Positions 15,896 through 23,938 of a DNA stretch of 63,322 nt are shown here, one piece after another (position 1 is the stretch's first letter; every line of letters starts with the position of its first letter). The notes under the pieces are model-generated. The model was not told the DNA's origin. It saw only the letters and a program-made list of their open reading frames with translations, and did no database searches. The DNA is from CAZOEL01 sp964578835 (GTDB taxonomy: Bacteria > Desulfobacterota > Syntrophobacteria > Syntrophobacterales > Syntrophobacteraceae): assembly GCA_964578835.1 (NCBI GenBank), contig CAZOEL010000035.1, positions 1 to 63,322 on the forward strand, written 5' to 3'. The position numbers and the translations under genes are program-made.

Positions 15896-18034
15896 ATGCA
15901 GGAATTCAAGGAAATCATCGACATAGAAGAGAAGCGGTTCGAGCGGATTATGGGGGAGATGCGCCGGACTATTTCTGCTGAAAAAGCGGATCGGGAGGCG
16001 AAAGACCGCGAGATCGCGGAGCTGAAGCGCCAGAAGCTGGATGCTGTCGGCTGGAGAGAGAAAAGGGAAATCGATGAGACGATCGACCGCAGCCGAGAGC
16101 GCTACGGCATGCGTCATTTCCAGGACGGCAAAGTGCTTGGACAACCCTATTTCGGAATCCTGGAGCTCGAGGACGACGATCTGGGACTCATCAGCGCCTG
16201 CCTCGGTCGTCAGTCTTTCTTTGACAGGGCAGGAAAAGCCTTGGTCATCGACTGGCGTGATGCGCCTATCTCTCGGCTTTATTACGAATATGAAGCCGGG
16301 GAGCTCTACGAGGAAGAAATCCGCGGACGGGATCGAACGGGGGCGGTCAGCAGTAAAAGACAGGTGGACACCGCTGGGGGCGAGCTTCGAAAGATCGTCG
16401 ATCGGAGCGTTCTCATGCTCCGGAGTGAAGACGGCTCATGGCGTAAGGCGGACGGAAGCGTCAGTTCGATGTCCGGCAAAGAGGAAAAATCCGATCATCG
16501 ATTGCCCGAGATCACTGCCCTCATCAGCCGGGATCAGTTTCGCGCCATCACGCGTCCCGAATCGAGCGTCGTTTTACTGCAAGGGGGCGCGGGAAGCGGC
16601 AAGACAACGGTCGGTCTGCACCGTATTGCCTATCTTGCCTATCAGGATGCCGCCCGGTTCCAGCCCAGTCGCATCCTTGTCGTCATGTTCAATCGCGCCC
16701 TGCAACAATACATTTCGCGGGTGCTACCGGAACTGGGAATCGGGTCAGGCGTGCAAGTCGAAACCTATCACGGCTGGGCCGGTAAGGTTTTTCGCGCCGT
16801 GCGGCTTCAGGTTTCCTACAGCTCGGATGCAACGCCCGGAGACGTCATCCGGTTGAAAAAGCATCCCGCCATGCTCGATCTAATAGACCGATACCTGCAG
16901 CGGCTTATGGACAATTCCCGCAACTGGCTCCTCGATCGACTGAGCCAAGAGGACGACCCCGAGCTCGAAGGGATCAGGCGGCTCCTTCAGGCGTCCACGC
17001 AGTATGAAGATTTCTTCAACCTCATCAACACTCATTCGAGCTTTGTCGCCGCTTCCCAGCCGGAAGCTCGAAAGCGGCTTCGCTCCCGATTGCTCGGGCG
17101 CTTGAGCGATCATCTGCTGGATTTGCATATGCTCATGACCGACCGGGAGCTTCTGGAAGAGTCTTTCGGCAATCTCTTTCCTGCGGACAAGGAGGCAATC
17201 GACCGGCTCATCGTCCGGCAGACGAAGCTTAAGGGCGAAGGGCGGATCGATTTTGCGGACACCGGTCTTCTTCTATGGCTGCTTCAGCGAAAAGGCGTGG
17301 CCGGCGCTCGCCCCGGTTATGCGCATGTGATGCTCGATGAGGCTCAGGATCTGAGCGAGAGCGAGCTTGCCACTCTGCTCCACGCGGCCGATGAACGGCA
17401 GTCGATCACGATCTGTGGAGACATGGCCCAAAAAATAAAGGGCGATGTGTCGTTTCAGAGCTCCGACGGTTTTGCAGGCTTCATCCGTTCAGAGCAGGCG
17501 CGCATGGGAAAGTCGGGAGTGTGCTCGGACACGCTCGTGGTGGGCTACAGAGCGACCCGACCCATCATGGAGCTCGCCTGGCGCATTCTCGGCGAAAAGT
17601 CCTCCATGGCCATAGCGCGCGACGGCGATCCGGTGGAGATCCTCAAGACGGCGAGCCATCAGGATACGATTGGCCAGGCAAAGAACATTCTGGAAAAATA
17701 TCGCGAAGGCAGCCCGAACGGCATTGTCGCCGTGGTTTGCCGCTACAAAACGGATGCGGATCGAGTATACGAAGATTTGAAAGCTTTCGAGCTTCCAAAC
17801 CTGCGTCGGCACGAACGGGATGACTTCTCGTTCAAGCCGGGCATCGTTGTGACCAACGCCCATCAGGTCAAGGGACTCGAATTCTCGGCCGTTCTCGTCA
17901 TCAACCCGAGTGCGGCGCAGTTTCGCGACGACCGTCAGGACAGAATGCTCCTCCATGTGGCAATCACCAGGGCTGCCGATCGCCTTTGGATAATCGGGCA
18001 TCAGCCGATGGCGTACGATCTGGACGCGCTTTGA
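15896..18034 (+). CDS. helD: HelD-like superfamily 1 helicase / RNA polymerase recycling ATPase
   Basis: A 712-residue SF1 helicase of the HelD type. Residues 1-75 are a charged coiled coil, followed by the family-specific segment VIDWRDAPISRLYYEYEAG. Walker A is GGAGSGKTTVG, with Lys236; Walker B is LDEAQDL. Later helicase motifs include GDMAQKIKGD, GYRATRPI and VTNAHQVKGLEFSAVLV, and VAITRAADRLWI ends the core. HelD proteins of Gram-positive bacteria release RNA polymerase from DNA with ATP; in this lineage the role is inferred. It is transcribed alone, with a hairpin after its end. The ribosome site is weak. Confidence 0.85.
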   Translation: MQEFKEIIDIEEKRFERIMGEMRRTISAEKADREAKDREIAELKRQKLDAVGWREKREIDETIDRSRERYGMRHFQDGKVLGQPYFGILELEDDDLGLISACLGRQSFFDRAGKALVIDWRDAPISRLYYEYEAGELYEEEIRGRDRTGAVSSKRQVDTAGGELRKIVDRSVLMLRSEDGSWRKADGSVSSMSGKEEKSDHRLPEITALISRDQFRAITRPESSVVLLQGGAGSGKTTVGLHRIAYLAYQDAARFQPSRILVVMFNRALQQYISRVLPELGIGSGVQVETYHGWAGKVFRAVRLQVSYSSDATPGDVIRLKKHPAMLDLIDRYLQRLMDNSRNWLLDRLSQEDDPELEGIRRLLQASTQYEDFFNLINTHSSFVAASQPEARKRLRSRLLGRLSDHLLDLHMLMTDRELLEESFGNLFPADKEAIDRLIVRQTKLKGEGRIDFADTGLLLWLLQRKGVAGARPGYAHVMLDEAQDLSESELATLLHAADERQSITICGDMAQKIKGDVSFQSSDGFAGFIRSEQARMGKSGVCSDTLVVGYRATRPIMELAWRILGEKSSMAIARDGDPVEILKTASHQDTIGQAKNILEKYREGSPNGIVAVVCRYKTDADRVYEDLKAFELPNLRRHERDDFSFKPGIVVTNAHQVKGLEFSAVLVINPSAAQFRDDRQDRMLLHVAITRAADRLWIIGHQPMAYDLDAL

Positions 18035-18082
18035 TATTGAAGTGAAGCGTTGATTTGAGGGGAGATATTTTGGGACAAAAGG

Positions 18083-18160
18083 AGGGTGACCTTTATCGCG
18101 CCCACTCATTGGCGCATATGCCGGTTTTGGGTGGGCAGAGAAAAGACTTCTGTCCACCCT
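18083..18160. repeat. paired hairpins of repeat family C, possible terminator
   Basis: The second hairpin (18129-18159) has arms GGGTGGGCAGAG and CTTCTGTCCACCC. The first part (AGGGTGACCTTTATCGCGCC) resembles the companion hairpin of the copies at 31776-31856 and 53131-53212. Placed between convergent genes helD and the HAD gene, it may end transcription in both directions. Confidence 0.55.
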
Positions 18161-18190
18161 GCGGCGGCTAAAAGGTGAACTGGTGTATTT

Positions 18191-18820
18191 CTACGGCGTC
18201 TGTTGGAGACTTCCAGCCGGCAACCACAGCAACTCCGATAGCTTTGTCTCCAGGGCCGGCCCGTTGGTAAAAAGAATGGCTTTGAGTCCGATATTGGCTG
18301 CGGCGTCCACATTTTCCGGGGCGTCGTCCACAAAAACGGCTTCGGAAGGATCAACCCCGAGGCGAGCGAGCGTAATCCGATACGCCTCCGAATCCGGTTT
18401 TGCGACGCCTTCGTCTCCCGAGCAGAAAACCGCCTCGAAGAAGTGGTCGATTTCCCAATCCGCAAGCCACTCGGAGAGACCCGGAGGAGAATTGGAGCAG
18501 ACCGCGAGCTTATACTTTCCCGAAAGCTTCCGTATCAAATCCAGGACGTCTCGGTTGATTCTTTCGTCGGCATAGTAGCGACGGCGAAAACTCTCGATCC
18601 GTTGGGGCGAGTCAAGTCCGAGCCGAGGTCCTATCTCCATCCAGTATTCCGAGCTTGTTTTGCCCCCGATAAGGGCTTCCCGCCAGGTCGCGCAGTCGAA
18701 CATGATGGAGTTGATCGATCCCGGGGTCAGGCCTAGCTCCCGTTCGTAACTGCTGAACAACGACTCCGGCTTCTGAGCTGAAATCACGCGGCCAAAATCG
18801 AAAATAACGGCTCGAATCAT
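18191..18820 (-). CDS. HAD-superfamily hydrolase, subfamily IA
   Basis: A 209-residue HAD hydrolase. Motif I reads FDFGRV: the nucleophile Asp is present but the second Asp of the usual D-x-D is Gly, as in epoxide-hydrolase-like HAD proteins. A helical cap follows. Motif II is CSNSPPG, the motif III region is KPDSEAY with its Lys, and motif IV is FVDDAPENVDAA. The protein is probably a phosphatase of a small metabolite; the substrate cannot be told. It is transcribed away from the operon beginning at 18962, with a 140-bp divergent spacer. Confidence 0.85.
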   Translation of the reverse strand: MIRAVIFDFGRVISAQKPESLFSSYERELGLTPGSINSIMFDCATWREALIGGKTSSEYWMEIGPRLGLDSPQRIESFRRRYYADERINRDVLDLIRKLSGKYKLAVCSNSPPGLSEWLADWEIDHFFEAVFCSGDEGVAKPDSEAYRITLARLGVDPSEAVFVDDAPENVDAAANIGLKAILFTNGPALETKLSELLWLPAGSLQQTP

Positions 18821-18961
18821 AGCTGTTCCGTTTAGAAAGATGAATGGTTAAAGTGATGAGTGGCAACTTGCTGCGTATTCTTATATAAGGTTGCCGATGG
18901 CTCCGTCGATGTTTTATAGCGCGTTGATTCTCCTTCTCCAATTGAAAACGAGGTTTTTGTT

Positions 18962-20224
18962 ATGTCTCCAAAGAGAGGCGCTATCGCCCTCATGGGATCG
19001 GGCGAGCTGACCTCGACCATGGTTGAAGTCCATAAAGAGCTTTTGAACAACCTCGGGCGAGCGCCAAACGCCGTGTTTCTCGATACGCCGGCAGGATTTC
19101 AGCTGAACGCCGACGACATCGCGCAACGAGCGATCGGCTACTTTCGAGATCGAGTCGGCCATTCGATGCAAATCGCATCTTTCAAGTCCAAGACGACGAT
19201 CGGTGTTTATGAAACGGAAAAAGCCTACTCTATTTTGCGGAATGCCGATTATACCCTGATAGGCCCAGGAAGCCCGACCTACGCCGTTTCTCAGTGGCTC
19301 GAGACTCCCATCCCGGATATTCTTGCGCAGCGCATCAACGAAGGCGCGTGTCTGGTCGCCGCCAGCGCGGCGGCGCTCACCGTGGGCTGCTTCACTCTGC
19401 CGGTCTATGAAATTTACAAGGTGGGACAAGACCCTCACTGGGCTCAGGGGCTTCGCCTGCTCGATCATTTTGGATTTTCCCTTGCCGTTGTGCCTCACTG
19501 GAACAACGCAGAGGGCGGGACGCACGACACCCGTTTCTGCTATATGGGCGAACCGCGGTTGCTGACGCTCGAATCTCTCCTTCCGGCCGATGTCGGCATC
19601 CTCGGCCTTGACGAGCACACGGCCTGTCTGATGGATCTTGAAACAGGAAAAGCTCGAGTAAGGGGGATCGGCCGGGTGACGTTGAGACGCGGCGGGCGTG
19701 AAGTCTTTTTTCAATCCGGCGAGAGCTTCCCGCTGGATGCGCTCCGAGGCGAGGTCTCGAACGCAGGATGGGGGGCGCCGGAGACCGTAGCGGCTGTCGC
19801 TGGGAGCACGGTTGATGAAGAGGAAAATTCCTTCTGGAAACGGATCGAAGCCGCGGAAGAATCTTTTGAGCGTGGCATGGAAAGCGGCCGACCGGAAATT
19901 CTCGTGAGCTCTTTGCTGGAGCTTGACCGGCTCATTTGGAAGGGGCAGCAGGATCTGGAAGATCCCGAGTTCATCGCTCAGGCGCGGGAGCGGTTCCGAG
20001 AGATGGTCGTGCGCTTTGGGCTGACCCTGGAAAAAGCGCCGTCCGATCGAAAGAGCTGTCTTACGCCATTGGTCGAACCGTTGCTCCGGTTGAGGGATAG
20101 CTACCGGCGCGAGAAGCGCTGGGACGATGCGGATCTCCTGCGCCAGTGCCTCCATGAGGCGGGCCTTGATGTTGAAGACGCTCCGGAAGGCGCTCGCTGG
20201 AAGCTTTCCGCAGGCGACTTCTGA
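18962..20224 (+). CDS. cyanophycinase/S51-like protein with CysS-type C-terminal domain
   Basis: A 420-residue two-part protein. Residues 1-240 follow the type 1 glutamine-amidotransferase-like/cyanophycinase fold: IALMGSGELTSTM at the start, FLDTPAGFQLNADD, a GPGSPTYAVSQW turn, and VAASAAALTVG in the nucleophile-elbow position with Ser where peptidase S51 has its catalytic Ser. The last 45 residues (SYRREKRWDDADLLRQCL, DVEDAPEGARWKL) match the C-terminal domain of cysteinyl-tRNA synthetase. First of four plus-strand genes spaced by 50, 52 and -1 bases. GAGG precedes the ATG. Its substrate is unknown; a cysteine- or peptide-related role is suggested only by the domain pairing. Confidence 0.8.
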   Translation: MSPKRGAIALMGSGELTSTMVEVHKELLNNLGRAPNAVFLDTPAGFQLNADDIAQRAIGYFRDRVGHSMQIASFKSKTTIGVYETEKAYSILRNADYTLIGPGSPTYAVSQWLETPIPDILAQRINEGACLVAASAAALTVGCFTLPVYEIYKVGQDPHWAQGLRLLDHFGFSLAVVPHWNNAEGGTHDTRFCYMGEPRLLTLESLLPADVGILGLDEHTACLMDLETGKARVRGIGRVTLRRGGREVFFQSGESFPLDALRGEVSNAGWGAPETVAAVAGSTVDEEENSFWKRIEAAEESFERGMESGRPEILVSSLLELDRLIWKGQQDLEDPEFIAQARERFREMVVRFGLTLEKAPSDRKSCLTPLVEPLLRLRDSYRREKRWDDADLLRQCLHEAGLDVEDAPEGARWKLSAGDF

Positions 20225-20274
20225 CCGCTCATCAATCCAAAAAGAACAGCTCGATAAGATCGGATAAGCTCGAA

Positions 20275-21285
20275 ATGTACGTGGGTGGAATATCAAAAGC
20301 CGAAGAATTGTGCCGGGTCAGCTTTGAAAGTCTGGAAGCTTTTACAGACCTGTGGCACAGGAGCCGGGAGGGGCTCCGGTGGACATGCCCGTTCGTGCTG
20401 CCTCCGTGGCTGAACGCCTGGTGGAGCATTTTCGGGGCCGATGAACATCAGCCTCTCCTTGCAGTGGCTCGGCAAGGCGAAGATGTAATTGGCGTAGCGC
20501 CCCTCATGGTTCGCGGCAGTACGGTGGCCTTTCTTGGCGATCCGGAGATCTGCGATTATTTCGATTTCATCCTGGTCCCCGGAAAAGAGGATCTTTTCTT
20601 TGCAACCCTCTTTTGGGGGCTCTCGGAGCAAGGCTTCAAGAGCTTTGAGCTGGGACCGCTTCGTTCGGACTCCTTCTCCGCGCGGTTCCTGAGCTCTTTT
20701 CCCTTTGCCGGAATAACTCGGGAACAGAGCCCGGAAGGAGTGCTTTTCGAGATGGAGCTTCCGGGATCTCGTGATGAGCTCCTCGCTGTTCTGAGCGGAA
20801 AAGAGCGCCATGAGCTTAGGCGCAAGCTCAGGAGGCTTTACGGAGCCGGCGCCATCCGGTTCCGCCGCGTTGATGATGCAGTAGAGGTTCCGGCGGCGAT
20901 GGAAACCTTCTTCCGACTCTTCACGATGAATCGAGCTGAAAAAGCTTCGTTCATGACGGAACGTATGGCTTCCTTCTTTCGTTCGCTTGCCTTTGCTCTC
21001 GCTGAGGATGGCATGTTGAGGCTCTTTTTTCTCGAAGTGGATGAGCAGCCGGTTGCGTCGGTTTTCTGTTTCGACCACATGGGCGTTCGTTACCTTTACA
21101 ACAATGGATACGACAAAGCATACAGCGATTTAAGCGTCGGCTTGATCAGTAAGGTGCTAAGCCTTGAGGCGGCGATCGACGATGGGCTCCGCTACTATAA
21201 CTTTCTCAAGGGCGACGAGCCCTACAAGCGTCGGCTGGGCGGCAGGGAAGCTCTGTTGACAAGATTCAGCGCGACATTAAGTTGA
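20275..21285 (+). CDS. CelD/BcsL-type acyltransferase (GNAT fold)
   Basis: A 336-residue protein of the CelD/BcsL (BioF2-like) acetyltransferase family. Landmarks are an N-terminal LWHRSREG, PPWLNAWWSIFG, a central LSGKERHELRRKLRRLYGAG, and the conserved C-terminal stretch FCFDHMGVRYLYNNGYDK followed by YYNFLKGDEPYKRRLGG. Members transfer acyl or aminoacyl groups in polysaccharide and cell-wall pathways. No membrane segment is seen. It lies 50 bases after the S51-like gene and 52 before a glycosyltransferase, so it probably modifies the product of the same pathway. The donor is unknown. Confidence 0.85.
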   Translation: MYVGGISKAEELCRVSFESLEAFTDLWHRSREGLRWTCPFVLPPWLNAWWSIFGADEHQPLLAVARQGEDVIGVAPLMVRGSTVAFLGDPEICDYFDFILVPGKEDLFFATLFWGLSEQGFKSFELGPLRSDSFSARFLSSFPFAGITREQSPEGVLFEMELPGSRDELLAVLSGKERHELRRKLRRLYGAGAIRFRRVDDAVEVPAAMETFFRLFTMNRAEKASFMTERMASFFRSLAFALAEDGMLRLFFLEVDEQPVASVFCFDHMGVRYLYNNGYDKAYSDLSVGLISKVLSLEAAIDDGLRYYNFLKGDEPYKRRLGGREALLTRFSATLS

Positions 21286-21337
21286 ATCCGCGTCTTGAAG
21301 TAAGAATTTATTCCTCCCGAGCGCGAGGAGTGCGCGA

Positions 21338-22612
21338 TTGAAGATAGCGGCTTTGAGGATAGCGATGATCAGCATGCACTCGAGCCCCCTGGGCGAGTTG
21401 GGAGCTCGGGACACGGGAGGGATGAGCGTCTACGTCCGTGAGGTCGCCAGGAGGCTGGCCTCAAAAGGCCATTATGTCGATATCTTCACTCGGCTCCAGC
21501 ACCCGAGCGCAGTGGAGATGATACAGCCGTTCGAGAATGTCCGCATCGTTCATCTGCCGGCAGGCGCTCCCGGACTTCTGCCGCATTCCGCCCTGAATTT
21601 CCATCTCGAAGAATTTTTCCAAAATCTCGAACGCTTCAGAGCTTCTGAAGAAATTGCCTACGATCTTGTGCACAGCCATTATTACCTTTCCGGGCAAATC
21701 GGATCTCTTGCCAGGAATCATTGGCGCGTTCCCCACGCGTTCATGTTCCACACACTGGGCGTCCTAAAAAACCGGATCGCCTCCTCCCCAAAGGAGCCCG
21801 GCCTCCGTATTGCCGCCGAAAAACGTCTGGCCGTCGAATGCGACCTCATTTTTGCTGCTACGGAAAGAGAGAAGCGTCAACTCGTGGAATTGTACGGGGC
21901 TTCGCCCGGGAAAATCCATGTGGTTCCCTGTGGGGTGGATACGGAGAAGTTCCAGACGGCGGAACGAAGTGAATCGAGGGCTCGGTTGGAGCTGCGCGAA
22001 GGGGAGCCGGTAATTCTTTATGTTGGTCGCTTCGATCCCATCAAGGGTGTCGACAGGCTGCTCGCCGCAGCCTCCATCCTTCGACGCGAGCTTCGCCCGA
22101 GGGTCGTTCTTGTCGGCGGCGGTGGAGAAAACGCTTCCGAAGAGCGGAAGCTTCGCGCTCTTTGCTCCGAGTTATCTTTGAACGACTGCGTCACGTTCGC
22201 CGGGCGCAAGGTCCATGATGAATTGCCGGATTATTACCGCGCTGCCGATGTCCTTGTCCTTCCCTCTCATTATGAAAGCTTCGGGCTCGTCGTTTTGGAG
22301 GCCCTGGCCTGTGGAGCCCCGGTTGTCGCCATGCGAGTGGGCGTAGTGGAAGACATCGTTCGGAGCGGAGTGAACGGCTGGGTTCTTTCGGAGAATACGC
22401 CCGAGCATCTGGCGGAAGGCGTGCGCCGCGTTCTTGACGCCAAAAAGAATCGGGGAATGTCCGCCGATTCGATTCGATCTTCGGTAAGGGACTATGACTG
22501 GGATTTCGTTGCCCGTTCAGTCGATGAAGAATACCGGGCGCTGCTTGGTTGTGAAAGCCTGGAGGAAGAGGCTTTCGCCACTCCCCGGCAGGCTCGGCAT
22601 AGAAACAGATAA
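21338..22612 (+). CDS. family 4 glycosyltransferase, MshA-like
   Basis: A 424-residue GT-B enzyme of family GT4. The N-terminus RIAMISMHSSPLGELG, then DTGGMSVYVREVARRLA, closely follows the MshA/sucrose-phosphate synthase pattern, where the GG loop binds the nucleotide-sugar phosphates. HSHYYLSGQIG follows. The donor-side motif YVGRFDPIKGVDRLL and the E-x7-E signature in PSHYESFGLVVLEALA are intact. It should transfer a sugar from UDP- or GDP-sugar to a small acceptor. The start is TTG, chosen because GAGGAG stands seven bases before it and no in-frame ATG fits as well. Its stop overlaps the next gene region. Confidence 0.88.
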   Translation: MKIAALRIAMISMHSSPLGELGARDTGGMSVYVREVARRLASKGHYVDIFTRLQHPSAVEMIQPFENVRIVHLPAGAPGLLPHSALNFHLEEFFQNLERFRASEEIAYDLVHSHYYLSGQIGSLARNHWRVPHAFMFHTLGVLKNRIASSPKEPGLRIAAEKRLAVECDLIFAATEREKRQLVELYGASPGKIHVVPCGVDTEKFQTAERSESRARLELREGEPVILYVGRFDPIKGVDRLLAAASILRRELRPRVVLVGGGGENASEERKLRALCSELSLNDCVTFAGRKVHDELPDYYRAADVLVLPSHYESFGLVVLEALACGAPVVAMRVGVVEDIVRSGVNGWVLSENTPEHLAEGVRRVLDAKKNRGMSADSIRSSVRDYDWDFVARSVDEEYRALLGCESLEEEAFATPRQARHRNR

Positions 22613-22626
22613 TGAGGAGAATGAAG

Positions 22627-23322
22627 ATGAGCGTTACTGCAGACATCATGGTCGTGGCGGCCCATCCGGACGACGCCGAATTTGGAGCTGCGGGCAGCGT
22701 GGCGCTTTGGACTCGAGAAGGAAAAAGCGTCGTGTACGTGTTGTGCACCAGTGGCGAGAAGGGAACGAGCGACAGAAGTGTGAAGCCCGAATGGCTGGCG
22801 CAGGTAAGAGAAAAGGAGCAGATTGCGGCGGCCGAGGTTTTGGGCGTTCGAGAAGTGGAATTCCTTCGTTATCCGGATCAGGGCCTGGAGGACTCGGCGG
22901 AGCTCCGAAGGGATATAGTGAGGGTCATTCGTAAGTATCGGCCCACTGTCGTCGTCACTTCGGACCCGTACCGGCGCTATATCTGGCATCGGGACCACCG
23001 GATCATCGGGCAGGTCGTCCTGGACGCCGTTTTCCCCTTCGCCAGGGATCATCTTGCCTATCCATCCCTGCTCGATGAAGGCCTAGAGCCACATAAGGTG
23101 AAAGAAATCCTTTTCTGGGCCTCCGAGGACGTCAATTACCATGTGGATATCACTCAGACTTTCGATCTAAAGCTTGCCGCGCTTCGCCGCCATGAAAGTC
23201 AGGTAAAGGAGCTGCCCATGCCGGACCCGGACAACTGGCTCAGGAACATGTGCCGCTCCATGGCCGAAAGCTCGCCCTACGAGCTTGCCGAAGCCTTTCA
23301 TCGGGTGTTGATCACATCATAA
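22627..23322 (+). CDS. PIG-L family deacetylase (MshB/BshB-like)
   Basis: A protein of about 231 residues with the PIG-L zinc-binding signature AHPDDAEFGAAG near the start and the second site WHRDH around residue 122, plus a later His in DVNYHVDI. Family members remove acetyl groups from N-acetylglucosamine-containing small molecules (MshB, BshB) or lipids. The ATG at 22627 is preferred because GAGGAG lies seven bases upstream; the ATGs at 22612 and 22621 are alternatives. It follows the MshA-like glycosyltransferase directly, as deacetylases do in mycothiol- and bacillithiol-type pathways. The true substrate is not known. Confidence 0.88.
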   Translation: MSVTADIMVVAAHPDDAEFGAAGSVALWTREGKSVVYVLCTSGEKGTSDRSVKPEWLAQVREKEQIAAAEVLGVREVEFLRYPDQGLEDSAELRRDIVRVIRKYRPTVVVTSDPYRRYIWHRDHRIIGQVVLDAVFPFARDHLAYPSLLDEGLEPHKVKEILFWASEDVNYHVDITQTFDLKLAALRRHESQVKELPMPDPDNWLRNMCRSMAESSPYELAEAFHRVLITS

Positions 23323-23358
23323 TCAAGAAATAGCTCTTCCTCGTTCCACCGGCCAAGG

Positions 23359-23571
23359 TGATTCCCTCAATTGCTCTTAGGCAGATCACAACAAATAACT
23401 TACCACAATTAGTTCAGAAACACCCACCGTCATTCCGGCAGTCTTCAAGCCGGAATCCCGTTTTTTCGCGGGGCTGGATTCCGGCTTGAAGACTGCCGGA
23501 ATGACAGAACCCCTCTTCCTGGTAGGTTATTTGTTGTGATCTGCCTAAGATGATTCCCTCAATTGCTCTTA
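23359..23571. mobile_element. palindromic element with 23-bp terminal inverted repeats inside 21-bp direct repeats
   Basis: Positions 23359-23379 and 23551-23571 are identical 21-bp direct repeats beginning TGATTCCCTCAATTG. Between them, 23377-23399 and 23526-23548 are perfect inverted repeats (TTAGGCAGATCACAACAAAT...). The centre holds a perfect inverted pair of 28 bp (CATTCCGGCAGTCTTCAAGC and on) around a GC-rich spacer. No coding capacity is present. Confidence 0.8.
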
Positions 23572-23610
23572 CCAGCGCTCACCATCGTCCTTCCCGCATC
23601 ATATTACCCC

Positions 23611-23685
23611 GTCATTCCCGCATGCTCCCGGCGGGAATCCAGCTCAGCGAAAACTGGATTCTCGCTAAAAACTCGCAGGAATGAC
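23611..23685. repeat. REP-like inverted repeat (GTCATTCCCGC type)
   Basis: GTCATTCCCGCATGC and CGCAGGAATGAC are inverted ends around CGGGAATCCAG / CTGGATTCTCG. It belongs to the widespread GTCATTCCCGC...GCGGGAATGAC type that also forms the middle of repeat family B at 47631. Confidence 0.7.
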
Positions 23686-23938
23686 GAACTGATGAGAAGT
23701 TCTTGTCATTGATTCTCCTATGGGTTACAAGCTCTCAATTATTAAATTTAATTTGCCTATGCGCCTTTGCTGTGGCGATCCTGCGCTCGCCACAGCTGGA
23801 AACGCTTAGAGCTGAAGCCGAGCTGCTGTCTCTATTCATAACAGGCGCTTCTGAGCCATGGGATCCATCCGGCGCGCAAATTAAGGCATCTTTCGTTCCA
23901 AAGGCAGTAAGACCGAAACAGATCCAAGAGGAGTTTCT

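Noticed and set aside
18914..20296. 460-codon open frame on the minus strand
   Set aside because: It is antisense to the S51-like gene, which has clear motifs and a ribosome site.
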